Assembly: GCF_009498035.1 (NCBI RefSeq)
Contig: NZ_CP034550.1
Location: 1 to 64,000, forward strand
DNA length: 64,000 bases
Direction of reading: 5' to 3'
Source of the DNA: Saccharothrix syringae
GTDB lineage: Bacteria > Actinomycetota > Actinomycetes > Mycobacteriales > Pseudonocardiaceae
Below the pieces are notes generated by a model. It saw only the letters and a program-made list of their open reading frames with translations, was not told where the DNA came from and did not search any database. This document shows positions 21,494 to 30,823 of this stretch, piece by piece; positions within the stretch are counted from its first letter, which is position 1, and every line of letters begins with the position of its first letter. A program made the translations under genes and the position numbers.

Positions 21494-21512
21494 TTAGGTT
21501 AGGCTAAAATAA
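21494..21512 (-). promoter_or_regulatory. Iron box (IdeR/DtxR operator) upstream of fprA
   Basis: TTAGGTTAGGCTAAAATAA matches the IdeR/DmdR1 iron-box consensus TTAGGTTAGGCTAACCTAA at 17 of 19 positions. It begins 11 bp upstream of the fprA start codon and lies 38 bp from the trpG/pabA start. Iron-loaded IdeR-type repressors bind such boxes. Confidence 0.85.
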
Positions 21513-21549
21513 CTTCTGGCGAGAGGTTCGTCACGGCTACGCTGGTCCC

Positions 21550-22194
21550 ATGCGCGTGCTCGTGGTCGACAACTACGACAGCTTCGTCTACAACCTCGTG
21601 CAGTACCTGGCCCAGCTCGGCGTGGAGTGCGTCGTGCGGCGCAACGACGCCGTGGAGCCGGCCGAGGTCGCCGAGTTCGGTGGCGTGCTGGTCAGCCCAG
21701 GTCCGAGCACGCCCGACAAGGCGGGCCGGAGCATGGACGTCATCCGCCGCTGCGCGGACTCCGGCGTCCCCGTGCTCGGCGTGTGCCTGGGCCACCAGGC
21801 CATCGGCGCGGTGTGGGGCGGCACCGTCGACCTCGCCCCCGAGCTGCTGCACGGCAAGACCAGCGTGGTCCACCACGACGGGGTGGGCGTGCTGGCGGGC
21901 GTGCCCAGCCCCTTCACCGCCACCCGGTACCACTCGCTGACCGTGCTGCCGGAGACCGTGCCGGCCGAGTTCGAGGTCACCGGCCGCACCGAGTCCGGCG
22001 TGGTGATGGCCATGCGCCACCGCGAGCTGCCGGTGGAGGGCGTCCAGTTCCACCCCGAGTCCGTGCTCACCGAGGGCGGCCACCGGATGCTCGCCAACTG
22101 GCTGCGGGTGTGCGGGCACGAGGTGCCCGAGGCGACCGTCGCGCACCTGGAGAACGGCATGCGCCAACTCGCCGCGGCCGCCGGCCAGATCTGA
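21550..22194 (+). CDS. Glutamine amidotransferase of anthranilate/aminodeoxychorismate synthase
   Basis: A 214-residue class I glutamine amidotransferase subunit that supplies ammonia to TrpE or PabB. It begins RVLVVDNYDSFVYNLVQYL, typical of TrpG/PabA. The nucleophile elbow GVCLGHQAIG has the catalytic Cys near 79, and the His/Glu pair is in VQFHPESVLTEGG. The position before pknB is that of Rv0013 (trpG). A synthase partner is not adjacent, so the protein may serve tryptophan, folate or both; the symbol is left open between trpG and pabA. The ATG at 21550 is clear. Confidence 0.92.
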   Translation: MRVLVVDNYDSFVYNLVQYLAQLGVECVVRRNDAVEPAEVAEFGGVLVSPGPSTPDKAGRSMDVIRRCADSGVPVLGVCLGHQAIGAVWGGTVDLAPELLHGKTSVVHHDGVGVLAGVPSPFTATRYHSLTVLPETVPAEFEVTGRTESGVVMAMRHRELPVEGVQFHPESVLTEGGHRMLANWLRVCGHEVPEATVAHLENGMRQLAAAAGQI

Positions 22195-22199
22195 GAGGA

Positions 22200-22243
22200 G
22201 AAGAGGCCCCTCCCGGGTGAATTCACCCGGAAGGGGCCTCTTC
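22200..22243. terminator. Bidirectional terminator between trpG/pabA and pknB
   Basis: The outer stem GAAGAGGCCCCT (22200-22211) pairs with 22232-22243, and the inner stem CCGGGTGAA continues into its complement around an EcoRI-type centre. It serves the convergent 3' ends. Confidence 0.88.
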
Positions 22244-22255
22244 GCGTGCCGGGGG

Positions 22256-24271
22256 CTACCTGGTCGTCGTCGTGGTCGGCCCGCCGATGCCGAACTCCGC
22301 CTTCATCACGTTGATCCGGGCGTTCTTGCCGGTCGGCGTGTTCGGCGCGATCTCCTGGCCGATGATCTTGTCCCGCTGGGAGACGTCCGTGGTCGGCTCG
22401 GTGTCCACGACCACCAGCTCGTTGCCGCTCCACCCGGCCTGGTTGAGCTTGCTGCGCGCCTGGTTCTCGGTCAGCCCGCGCAGGTCGGGCATGAGGAACT
22501 GGTTGTTCTTCGACACGCTCAGGGTGACCAGGGTGCCCTTCTCGACCCGACCCGGCGCGGGGTTCTGGGCCACCACCTGGTTCTCGTCCTCGGCGCTGTC
22601 GACCTCCTTGACCTGCACCTTGAACCCGCTGCCCTCCAGCGTCTCGCGGGCGTTGCCCGCGGTCTGCCCGGTGACGTCCGGCAGCTGCACCGTGTCCGGC
22701 GCCCGGCCCAGCTTCACCGTGATCGTGCCGCCCTTGGGCGCCTTGGTGCCCGCCGGCGGGTTCTGCTCGACCACCCGGCCGACCCGGGAGTCGTCCTCCA
22801 CCTCGACGGTGTCGGGCGACTGCTGGAACGTCCAGCCCTCGGCCTCCAGCTTCTTCTGCGCGTCCTGCGGGCTCAGGCCGTCGACGCTGGGCACCGAGAG
22901 CTGCTCGGGGTTGCCGCCCACCAGGACCTTGACCGCCGCGCCCTTCTGCACCGACTGGTCCGCCGGCGGGTCCGTGGCCACGACCTTGCCGATCTGCTCC
23001 GCCGTGCACGCGGGCTGGCTGCCCGGCTGGCAGGGGACCGTGACGACGGTCGGGGACAGGTTCGCGTCGCGCAGCGCCGAATCGGCCGCGCCCGGCGTCA
23101 TGCCCACCACCGAGGGCACCTTGACCTGCTGCGGCTGCCCCCCGGTGCCCGGGTTCTCGTCGTCACCCAGCAGGGTGGTGGTGATCCAGGTGGCCAGCCC
23201 CAGCACGGCGATGCACAGCAGGACGACCAGGGCGATCATGATCGCCTTCTTGCGCCGGGCGCGCCGCTCCTCCTCTTCCTCGGCGAGCGGGTCGTACTCG
23301 GACGCGTCCTGGCGCGCCGCCTGCGACCGGTGCCGGCCGCCACCGCCGCCGGGCACGACCTCGGTGCGCGGCGCCTGGTTCAGCATCGCGGTCCGGTCCT
23401 CGGCGGTCATCACCGCGGGCGCGGACGGGCGCTGCCCGGACAGCACGCGCACCAGGTCCGCGCGCAGCTCGGCGGCCGACTGGTAGCGGTTGGCCGGGTT
23501 CTTGGCCATCGCCTTGAGCACGATCGCGTCGAGCTGCGGGGTCACCTTCGGGTTCAGCGCCGACGGCGACTTCGGCTCCTCCCGCACGTGCTGGTAGGCC
23601 ACGGCCACCGGCGAGTCGCCGGTGAACGGCGGCTCGCCGGTCAGCAGCTCGAACAGCACGCAGCCCGACGCGTACACATCCGACCGGGCGTCCACGGCTT
23701 CGCCGCGCGCCTGCTCCGGCGACAGGTACTGCGCCGTGCCGATCACCGCCGCGGTCTGGGTCACCGCCGCCTGGCCGTCGTGCACCGCGCGCGCGATGCC
23801 GAAGTCCATCACCTTCACCGCGCCGGAGCGGGTGATCATCACGTTCGCGGGCTTGACGTCGCGGTGCACGATGCCGTGCCGGTGGCTGAAGTCCAGCGCC
23901 GCCGAGACGTCGGCCATGATCTCCATGGCCCGCTTGCCGGTCAGCGGCCCCTGCGTCTTGACCATGTCGCGCAGCGTGCGACCGTCGACGAACTCCATCA
24001 CGATGTAGGGCAGCGGGCCGTACTCGGTCTGCGTCTCACCGGTGTCGTAGACCGCGACGATGGCCGGGTGGTTCAGCGCCGCCGAGTTCTGGGCCTCCCG
24101 CCGGAACCGCTCCTGGAACTGGGCGTCGCGGGCGAGGTCGGCGCGCAGCACCTTGATGGCCACGTCGCGGCCGAGCCGGACGTCCCGGCCCTTGTGCACC
24201 TCCGACATACCGCCGTAGCCGAGGGTTTCACCCAGTTCGTAGCGGTTGGAGAGCAGTCGCGGAGTGCTCAT
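22256..24271 (-). CDS. pknB: Ser/Thr protein kinase PknB with PASTA domains
   Basis: A 671-residue membrane receptor kinase. The cytoplasmic kinase domain (1-280) has the GGMSEV loop, Lys40 in VAIKVL, catalytic Asp138 in HRDVKPANV, DFGIAR and the SPEQ activation segment. A juxtamembrane region precedes one transmembrane helix (343-367). Four extracellular PASTA domains (about 385-660) sense peptidoglycan fragments and lipid II. The first PASTA has an inserted loop with two cysteines (VPCQPG-QPAC), possibly a disulfide. It is the last gene of the pstP-rodA-pbpA-pknA-pknB operon, 66 bp after pknA. It controls elongation and division by phosphorylating targets such as FhaA/B and Wag31 in relatives. 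Confidence 0.97.
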   Translation of the reverse strand: MSTPRLLSNRYELGETLGYGGMSEVHKGRDVRLGRDVAIKVLRADLARDAQFQERFRREAQNSAALNHPAIVAVYDTGETQTEYGPLPYIVMEFVDGRTLRDMVKTQGPLTGKRAMEIMADVSAALDFSHRHGIVHRDVKPANVMITRSGAVKVMDFGIARAVHDGQAAVTQTAAVIGTAQYLSPEQARGEAVDARSDVYASGCVLFELLTGEPPFTGDSPVAVAYQHVREEPKSPSALNPKVTPQLDAIVLKAMAKNPANRYQSAAELRADLVRVLSGQRPSAPAVMTAEDRTAMLNQAPRTEVVPGGGGGRHRSQAARQDASEYDPLAEEEEERRARRKKAIMIALVVLLCIAVLGLATWITTTLLGDDENPGTGGQPQQVKVPSVVGMTPGAADSALRDANLSPTVVTVPCQPGSQPACTAEQIGKVVATDPPADQSVQKGAAVKVLVGGNPEQLSVPSVDGLSPQDAQKKLEAEGWTFQQSPDTVEVEDDSRVGRVVEQNPPAGTKAPKGGTITVKLGRAPDTVQLPDVTGQTAGNARETLEGSGFKVQVKEVDSAEDENQVVAQNPAPGRVEKGTLVTLSVSKNNQFLMPDLRGLTENQARSKLNQAGWSGNELVVVDTEPTTDVSQRDKIIGQEIAPNTPTGKNARINVMKAEFGIGGPTTTTTR

Positions 24272-24337
24272 CAGTGCTTCGTCCCGCTCCTCGTCAACGG
24301 TCTCACCATCAAGCCTTGCCTTCGTACCGCTGCGTGC

Positions 24338-25765
24338 TCACCCCGGCACACACGTCACCATCACCCGTGAGCCGATCGCAACCTCGCCGGTCGGCCGGAC
24401 GTCCGACACCGAGCACCGCCCCTCGTCCCGCGGCGCGCCCCCGTCGACGGAGTGCACCTCGGGCACCAGGCGCTCGGCGGACAGCTCCCGCGCGACCTCG
24501 CCGACCGGCCGGCCGACGTAGTCCGACTTCGCGACCACCACCGTCGATCCGTCGGGGAGCCGATCGGTGGCGGCGTCGAGCCGGCGCGTGGTCGTGGTGT
24601 CGGTGCCCTGGCTCGCTCCCCCGGACACCTGCTCACCGCGCAACGCCCAGCGCAGGAAGAGCACGCCGAGCACCAGCAGCGCGACCACCAGCACAGCGAC
24701 CATAACCCACAACACGGCCCGGTTGCGCCCCGGTGGTGCCGCGCCGGGTGGCAACGGACCGAAAGCGCCCGTGTGCGGACTGTTCACCCCCGGTGGGACC
24801 GGTTGGACCCCCGGGAGGGACCCCGGGGTGACCACCGGCATGCCCGGGTGGGTGTGCTGGGGCGGCAGCGGCGGCGGCGCCATCGGCGCGGCGCCCACGG
24901 CCATCGCGAGCCCCGACGGCGCGGGCAGCGGCTGGCCGGCCCGCACCGCGCCCACCGCCGCGGCGAACTCGCCGCCGTTGCGGTAGCGCTGCCGCGGGTC
25001 CTTGACCAGGGTCGCCTCGATCAGCGCGCGCGGGCCCGGCGGCACGTCCGGCGGCAGCGGCGGCGCGATGTCGCGGATGTGCATCATCGCCACCGTCACC
25101 GCGTTCTCCGACAGGAACGGCCGGTGCCCGGTCAGGCACTCGTAACCGCACACGGCCAGCGCGTACACGTCCGAGGCGGGCTCGGCGGCGTGGCCCAGGG
25201 CCTGCTCGGGCGCGATGTAGTGGGCGGTGCCCATCACCATGCCGCTGTTGGTCACCGGCGCCGCGTCGGCCGCCTTGGCGATGCCGAAGTCGGTGACCTT
25301 CACCTTGCCCTCGGGCGTCACCAGGATGTTGCCCGGCTTCACGTCCCGGTGCACCAGGCCCCGCTCGTGCGCGGCCTGCAGCGCGTTGCCCGCCTGCTCC
25401 AGCAGGTCGAGCGTGCGGTCGGCGCCCAGCCTGCCGCGGGCGATGATCGCCGCCAGCGGCTCGCCCTCGACCAGCTCCATCACCAGGTAGGCGGTGTCCT
25501 CCGGGCCGTCCGGGATCGACGCGGTCTCGCCGTAGTCGTGCACCGCGGCGATGCCCGGGTGGTTGAGCGACGCGGTCGTGCGCGCCTCGGTGCGGAACCG
25601 CTCCAGGAACTGCGGGTCGCCGCTCAGCTCGGCCTTCAGCACCTTCACCGCGACCCGGCGGTCGAGCCGGGTGTCGTCGGCCTCCCAGACCTCGCCCATG
25701 CCGCCGACGGCGATCCGCCTGCCCAGGCGGTACCGCTGGGCGAGCAACTGGCCGGAGGTCAGCAT
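24338..25765 (-). CDS. pknA: Ser/Thr protein kinase PknA with a C-terminal PASTA-like domain
   Basis: A 475-residue protein. The kinase domain (about 10-275) has GGMGEV, Lys41, [15 protein letters not shown] and the APEQ motif. A Pro/Gly-rich juxtamembrane linker (285-370) precedes a transmembrane helix (about 377-397). A short extracellular end holds one PASTA-like unit ([19 protein letters not shown] and VTCVPG). Mycobacterial PknA lacks PASTA, so the tail is notable. ATG 25765 overlaps the pbpA stop by one base and has GGGGGA upstream. Confidence 0.93.
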   Translation of the reverse strand: MLTSGQLLAQRYRLGRRIAVGGMGEVWEADDTRLDRRVAVKVLKAELSGDPQFLERFRTEARTTASLNHPGIAAVHDYGETASIPDGPEDTAYLVMELVEGEPLAAIIARGRLGADRTLDLLEQAGNALQAAHERGLVHRDVKPGNILVTPEGKVKVTDFGIAKAADAAPVTNSGMVMGTAHYIAPEQALGHAAEPASDVYALAVCGYECLTGHRPFLSENAVTVAMMHIRDIAPPLPPDVPPGPRALIEATLVKDPRQRYRNGGEFAAAVGAVRAGQPLPAPSGLAMAVGAAPMAPPPLPPQHTHPGMPVVTPGSLPGVQPVPPGVNSPHTGAFGPLPPGAAPPGRNRAVLWVMVAVLVVALLVLGVLFLRWALRGEQVSGGASQGTDTTTTRRLDAATDRLPDGSTVVVAKSDYVGRPVGEVARELSAERLVPEVHSVDGGAPRDEGRCSVSDVRPTGEVAIGSRVMVTCVPG

Positions 25766-27234
25766 CAGCGTCCCCCGAGGTAGGCGCCGATGACCGCGCG
25801 GCCGATCGGCGCGGCCACCCGGCCACCGGTGGCGAGCTGGCCCGCCTGGCCGCCGTTCTCCACGATCACCGCGATCGCGATCTGCGGCTCCTCGGCGGGC
25901 GCGAACGCCACGTACCAGGCGTGCGGCCTGGTCTTGCTCACGTCCACGCCGTGCTCGGCGGTGCCGGTCTTGGACGCGATGGTCACGCCGTTGAGCTTGC
26001 CGCCGCCGGAGGTGTTCTTCTCCGACTCGACCATCATGTCGCGCAGCGCACGGGCGTGCTCCGGCTCCATGGCCTCGTCGACCTCGTCCGGCTCGGTCTC
26101 GCTGATCGCCTGGAGGTCGGGCGCGAGGATCTTCTGCACCAGGTGCGGCTGCATCCGCACGCCGCCGTTGGCGATGGTCGCGGCCAGCACCGCGTTGGCC
26201 ATCGGCGTCACCCGGACGTCCTTCTGGCCGATGCCCGTCTGGTACAGCGACGGCTTGTCCTCGATCGGGCCGATCGTGGACGGCACCACCGACAGCGGGA
26301 TGGCCAGGTCCTGCTCGCCGATGCCGAACTTGGCCGCCTGGTCGCGCAGCTTGTCCGCGCCCAGCTCGTTGGCCAGCACCGCGAACGCCGTGTTGCACGA
26401 CTTGGCCAGCGCCTCCTGGAGGGTGGCCGTGGTGCCGTTGCCGCAGATGGTGTCGTTGAAGTTGGGCAGCTGGGTGTTCGTGCCCGGCAGGGTGATCGAC
26501 GGCCGGCCGTCGACCTCGCTGTCCTTGGTCTTGCCCTCGGCCAGCGCCGCCGCGGCCACCACCAGCTTGAACGTCGAACCGGGCGGGTAGATCTGGTGCA
26601 CCGCGCGGTTGAGCATCGGCTCGGACTCGTCGGTGGTGAGCGCCTGCCAGGACTCCTCCTGCGCGTCACCGTCGTGGGTGGCGAGCAGGTTCGGGTCGTA
26701 GGAGGGGGTGCTGGCCATGGCCAGCACCTCGCCGGTCTGCGGCCGGATGGCCACCACCGTGCCGGTCAGGCCCTGGCTCGCCAGCTGGTCGTAGGCCACC
26801 TGCTGGAGCTTGGCGTCGACGGTCAGCTGGACGCTGCCGCCCTTGGGGTCGCGGCCGGTGATCATGTCCGACACGCGGCGCGCGAACAGCCGGTCGTCCG
26901 AGCCGTTGAGCAGGTCGTCCTCGGCGCGCTCCAGGCCGCCCGCGCCGTAGATGAACGAGAAGTACCCGGTGACCGGCGCGAAGACCGGGCCGTTGGCGTA
27001 GGTGCGCAGGTACTCCAGCCGGTCGTCGGTCTTCTGCACCGCGGCCAGCGGGGTGCCGTCGGCGGCGATGATCTGGCCGCGCTCGCGCGAGTACTGGTCC
27101 AGCACCACCCGCTGGTTGAGCGGGTTCTTGCGGTAGTCGTCGGCCTTGATGACCTGCACGTACGTGGCGTTGCCCAGCAGCAGCAGGATCATCGCCATCA
27201 TCGCCATGCCGACCCGGCGGAGCGGTGTGTTCAT
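25765..27234 (-). CDS. pbpA: Penicillin-binding protein PbpA (class B transpeptidase)
   Basis: A 489-residue D,D-transpeptidase that cross-links peptidoglycan with RodA. There is an N-terminal membrane anchor (about 8-22), a dimerisation domain, then a transpeptidase domain with SxxK (Ser220-TFK), SxN (Ser279-C-N) and KTG in ASKTGTAEH. The ATG at 27234 overlaps the rodA stop (ATGA), showing coupling. Position and length match mycobacterial PbpA. Confidence 0.95.
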   Translation of the reverse strand: MNTPLRRVGMAMMAMILLLLGNATYVQVIKADDYRKNPLNQRVVLDQYSRERGQIIAADGTPLAAVQKTDDRLEYLRTYANGPVFAPVTGYFSFIYGAGGLERAEDDLLNGSDDRLFARRVSDMITGRDPKGGSVQLTVDAKLQQVAYDQLASQGLTGTVVAIRPQTGEVLAMASTPSYDPNLLATHDGDAQEESWQALTTDESEPMLNRAVHQIYPPGSTFKLVVAAAALAEGKTKDSEVDGRPSITLPGTNTQLPNFNDTICGNGTTATLQEALAKSCNTAFAVLANELGADKLRDQAAKFGIGEQDLAIPLSVVPSTIGPIEDKPSLYQTGIGQKDVRVTPMANAVLAATIANGGVRMQPHLVQKILAPDLQAISETEPDEVDEAMEPEHARALRDMMVESEKNTSGGGKLNGVTIASKTGTAEHGVDVSKTRPHAWYVAFAPAEEPQIAIAVIVENGGQAGQLATGGRVAAPIGRAVIGAYLGGR

Positions 27235-28706
27235 CGGGGACGCTCCACCATCACAGTGAACTGGTCGGCGATCGCCGGCTGCTGCTGCCGCGGCTTCGGC
27301 GTGCTCTTGGGCGCGCGCGCCGCGTTGGAGATGCGCAGCAGCAGCGCGACCAGGATGTAGTTGGCCAGCAGCGACGAACCGCCCTTGGACAGGAACGGCG
27401 CGGTGATGCCGGTCATCGGGATCAGCTTGGTCACGCCGCCGACGACGATGAAGATCTGGAACGCCACCGCGAACGCCAGGCCGCCGCCGAGCAGCTTGCC
27501 GAACGTGTCGCGCACGGCCAGCGCGTTGCGCAGGCCGCGCAGCGCGAACACGGTGTAGAGCAGCAGCACCGCGGACAGGCCGACGAAGCCCAGCTCCTCG
27601 CCGATGACGGCGGTGATGAAGTCGGTGTTGGCCTCGGGGATCTCGTCCGGCCGCCCGCCGCCCAGGCCCGCGCCGAACAGGCCGCCGGTGCCCAGGCCGA
27701 ACAGCGACTGGAGGATCTGGTGGCCCGCGCCGTAGGGGTCGACGAACGGGTCCAGCCAGTTCTGCACGCGGACCTGCACGTGGCCGAAGATCCGCCAGGC
27801 CAGCACCGCGGCGCCGGAGAACAGCACCACGCCCACCACGACCCACGCGGCGCGCTCGGTCGCCACGTACAGCAGCACCAGCACGATGCCGAAGAACAGC
27901 AGCGACGAGCCCAGGTCCTTCTGCAGCACCATGATCGACACCACCACGGCCCACGCGGCCAGCAGCGGGCCCAGGTCGCGGGCGCGCGGCAGGTCCAGGC
28001 CGATCACCCGGCGGCCGGCGATGGTGAACAGGTCGCGCTTGGAGACCAGGAACGCGGCGAAGAACACCATCAGCAGGATCTTGGCGAACTCACCCGGCTG
28101 GATGGAGAACGCGCCGAAGCTCAGCCAGATCTTCGCGCCGTTGATCTCGGGCGCGATGAAGCTCGGCAGCACACCGGGCAGCAGCAGCGCCACCAGGCCG
28201 GCGAAGCCGAAGGTGTAGCCGTAGCGGGCCAGCGTCCGGTGGTCGGAGAGCACCTTGAGCACCGTGCAGAACAGCACGACCGCGATGGCCGTCCACAGCA
28301 CCTGCTTGGACGCGGCCGGGTCCCACGTCTCGCCGTTCGGCATCTTCACGTCGGCCATGGCCAGGTCGATCCGGTGGATCATGACCAGGCCCAGGCCGTT
28401 GAGCAGCGCCACGCACGGCAGGATCACCGGGTCCGCGTAGGGCGCCCACCGGCGCACCGCCAGGTGCGCGACGGTCAGCAGCCCCAGGTAGGCCAGGCCC
28501 AACCACACGATCCGCATGGTCAGCTCTTTTTCCTGGTTGGCCTCGACCAGGATGAGCGCGCCCGTCACCAGCACGGCGGCGAAGGCGAGCATGAAGAGTT
28601 CGGTGCCCCGTCTCGTGGGCGGACTCAGACCGGGCGACGTGCTGGTCGCCGCCGAGTTGTTCGCCGCGAGAGGTGTGCCCTCCGCGCCGGGGACCGGCGA
28701 ACCCAT
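27231..28706 (-). CDS. rodA: SEDS peptidoglycan polymerase RodA/FtsW family
   Basis: A 491-residue SEDS glycosyltransferase with about 12 transmembrane helices. Family motifs include WLSFGAFSIQPGEFAKILLM (catalytic Asp usually lies in the following large loop), VVLQKDLGSSLLFFGI and ANTDFITAVIGEELGFVG. It polymerises lipid II together with PbpA. The ATG at 28706 lies 3 bp after the pstP stop. A long cytoplasmic N-terminus (about 40 residues) and C-terminal tail are as in mycobacterial RodA. Confidence 0.95.
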   Translation of the reverse strand: MGSPVPGAEGTPLAANNSAATSTSPGLSPPTRRGTELFMLAFAAVLVTGALILVEANQEKELTMRIVWLGLAYLGLLTVAHLAVRRWAPYADPVILPCVALLNGLGLVMIHRIDLAMADVKMPNGETWDPAASKQVLWTAIAVVLFCTVLKVLSDHRTLARYGYTFGFAGLVALLLPGVLPSFIAPEINGAKIWLSFGAFSIQPGEFAKILLMVFFAAFLVSKRDLFTIAGRRVIGLDLPRARDLGPLLAAWAVVVSIMVLQKDLGSSLLFFGIVLVLLYVATERAAWVVVGVVLFSGAAVLAWRIFGHVQVRVQNWLDPFVDPYGAGHQILQSLFGLGTGGLFGAGLGGGRPDEIPEANTDFITAVIGEELGFVGLSAVLLLYTVFALRGLRNALAVRDTFGKLLGGGLAFAVAFQIFIVVGGVTKLIPMTGITAPFLSKGGSSLLANYILVALLLRISNAARAPKSTPKPRQQQPAIADQFTVMVERPR

Positions 28707-28709
28707 CGA

Positions 28710-30143
28710 CTACTGACCCTTTCGGCAATCCGTGCCCGGCTTCGGCACGGGCGTGGTGAGGGGCGTGCCCTCGGTGGTGGTGGTCGGCGGCGGCTGCGCC
28801 TGGCCGGCCGACGGGTCCGCGGACGTGGTCGTCGTCGCCGCGGTGCCCGTGTTCCCCGGCGACGGTGCCGGGGTGGTGGTCGTCGCCGTCGCGGTGCCCT
28901 CCGGCGGGCAGAGCTGGAGCGTGTGCTCGGTGCGCAGCATCCGGATCGTCTCCCGCGCGCCCTCCAGGCCGTCCACGTCGGTGATGCCGTTGCGCACCAC
29001 GTCGCGGGCGGAGACCTTCAGGTCGTCGACGGTGATCGGCTCGCACGCGTACGCGCCCGGCGGGCAGGAGCCCTCCTCCAGCCGGTGCAGGTCGAAGCCG
29101 AGGACGCTGCCGGTGACGCCGCGGAACACCGAGATCTCGTTGTTCTGGCCCACGCCGACGTAGTACTGCCGCAGCACGTACCAGCGGGTGGCCAGGCCGG
29201 CCGCCACGAGCATGAGCAGCAGGAACACCACCAGGGCGAGCGCCTTCAGCTTCGCGCCGCGCGCCCTGGCGGGCGGGGGCGGCGGCTGCTGCGGCGGCTC
29301 CACCCGCTGGGGCGCGGGCCTGGGCCCGGTGATGGAACTCGCCCGCGAGGCGGGCGAGTCGGGGGGTGGCGGGTCCTCGCTGCCGTCGCCGGCGGCGCCG
29401 CCCACTATCGGCGCGTCGTCCCCGAAGTCGACGTCGACCACGTCGGCGACGACGACCGTCACGTTGTCGGGGCCGCCGCCCTTGAGCGCCAGCTCGATCA
29501 TCCGGTCCGCGCACGCCTGCGGGTCCGGGATGCGGATGGCCTCATCCAGCGTCTCCATGCTGACCACGCCGGACAGGCCGTCCGAGCACAGCAGGTAGCG
29601 GTCGCCCGGCCGGGCCTCCCGCACCATCAGCCTCGGCTCCACCTCGTGGCCGGTCAGCGCGCGCAGCAGCAGCGACCGCTGCGGGTGCGTGGCCGCCTCC
29701 TCCTCGGTGATCCGGCCCTCGTCGATCAGCGACTGCACGAACGTGTCGTCGTGCGTGATCTGCGTGAACACCCCGTTGCGCAGCATGTACGCGCGGGAGT
29801 CGCCGATGTGCACCATGCCCAGCCGCGTGCCCGCGAACAGCACGGCGGTGAGCGTGGTGCCCATGCCGTCCAGGTCGGGGTCGCTCTGCACCAGCTCGGA
29901 GATCGCGCCGTTGCCGGCGATCACCGCGTCCCGCAGCTGGCCGAGCAGGTCGTCGCCCGGCTCGTCGTCGTCGAGCGGGGCCAGGGCCGCGATGACGACC
30001 TTGCTGGCGACCTCGCCCGCGGCGTGGCCGCCCATGCCGTCGGCGAGCGCGAGCAGGCGCGGACCGGCGTACACGGAGTCCTGGTTGTTGGAGCGCACCA
30101 GGCCCCGGTCGCTGCGGGCGGCGTATCGGAGGACGAGGGTCAT
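28710..30143 (-). CDS. pstP: PP2C-type Ser/Thr phosphatase PstP
   Basis: A 477-residue membrane phosphatase that reverses PknA/PknB phosphorylation. The PP2C catalytic domain (1-240) has the metal ligands in NNQDSVY, LADGMGGHA, LLCSDGLSG and GGPDNVTVV. A Pro-rich stretch is followed by one transmembrane helix (about 308-328) and an extracellular domain with paired cysteines, ending in a Thr/Pro tail. The ATG at 30143 overlaps the fhaB stop by 4 bp. Confidence 0.96.
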   Translation of the reverse strand: MTLVLRYAARSDRGLVRSNNQDSVYAGPRLLALADGMGGHAAGEVASKVVIAALAPLDDDEPGDDLLGQLRDAVIAGNGAISELVQSDPDLDGMGTTLTAVLFAGTRLGMVHIGDSRAYMLRNGVFTQITHDDTFVQSLIDEGRITEEEAATHPQRSLLLRALTGHEVEPRLMVREARPGDRYLLCSDGLSGVVSMETLDEAIRIPDPQACADRMIELALKGGGPDNVTVVVADVVDVDFGDDAPIVGGAAGDGSEDPPPPDSPASRASSITGPRPAPQRVEPPQQPPPPPARARGAKLKALALVVFLLLMLVAAGLATRWYVLRQYYVGVGQNNEISVFRGVTGSVLGFDLHRLEEGSCPPGAYACEPITVDDLKVSARDVVRNGITDVDGLEGARETIRMLRTEHTLQLCPPEGTATATTTTPAPSPGNTGTAATTTTSADPSAGQAQPPPTTTTEGTPLTTPVPKPGTDCRKGQ

Positions 30144-30604
30144 GAGCGCAGCTCGATCACGGTTTTGCCGATTCGGATCGGGGAGCCGAGCGGAACCCGC
30201 AGCGGGGTCGTGACTTTCGCCCGGTCCAGGTAGGTGCCGTTCGTGGAGCCCAGGTCCTCCACGAACCAGTCGGTGCCGCGCAGCGACAACCGCGCGTGCC
30301 GGGTCGACGCGAAATCGTCGTCCAGCACGAGCGTGGAGTCGTCGGCGCGGCCGATCAGGATCGGCCTGCCGTCCAGCGAGATCCGGGTGCCCGCCAGCGC
30401 GCCGTGCGTGACGACGAGCTGCCGGGCGGCCTTCGCACCGCCCTTGGGGGCCTTCTTCTCACCCCGGCCGAACTTCGGCGTGGGCACGCGCAACCCCGAC
30501 GCCGCGTACAGGTCGGAGCGGACCACTCGAAGCGCAGCCAACACGAACAACCAGAGCAGGATGAGGAAACCCGCTCTGGTCAGCTGCATCACCAGCTCTG
30601 GCAC
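30140..30604 (-). CDS. fhaB: FHA-domain protein FhaB (FipA)
   Basis: A 154-residue protein with one N-terminal transmembrane helix (about 9-27), a basic linker with GEKKAPKGGAK, and an FHA domain with ILIGRADDS, STRHARL and LGSTNGTYL, the phosphothreonine-binding residues. In mycobacteria it links phospho-signals to division proteins. GTG 30604 is required, since no ATG fits. Upstream is a 219-bp gap with a phased 20-21-bp repeat array, so its own promoter may lie there. Confidence 0.94.
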   Translation of the reverse strand: MPELVMQLTRAGFLILLWLFVLAALRVVRSDLYAASGLRVPTPKFGRGEKKAPKGGAKAARQLVVTHGALAGTRISLDGRPILIGRADDSTLVLDDDFASTRHARLSLRGTDWFVEDLGSTNGTYLDRAKVTTPLRVPLGSPIRIGKTVIELRS

Positions 30605-30698
30605 CGGTTGTAACCGCTCCTGACTTGAGTGCCGTCACGCCACGCCGGACCCGCCTGCCCGGTCCGGCCGAACTCCACGCCGAACCCGGCACGCCGGA

Positions 30699-30822
30699 TC
30701 GACGCCGATCCCGCGCCGGTCGACGCCCCCGGCGCCGGGTCGACGCCACCGGGCGCCGCTCGACGACGGTCCGGCGCCGGTCGGCGCTCGTCCCGCGTCG
30801 GTCGACGCGCCCCGCTCGACCG
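30699..30822. repeat. Phased 20-21-bp repeat array between fhaA and fhaB
   Basis: TCGACGC (or one-base variants) starts at 30699, 30720, 30740, 30760, 30781 and 30802. The steps are 21, 20, 20, 21 and 21 bp, each followed by a GC-rich half with GGCGCCGG or similar. A shortened last unit starts at 30816. It fills most of the only long gap within this minus-strand operon, upstream of fhaB. There is no ORF. The unit is unrelated in sequence to the 22-bp family. Confidence 0.7.
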
Positions 30823-30823
30823 A

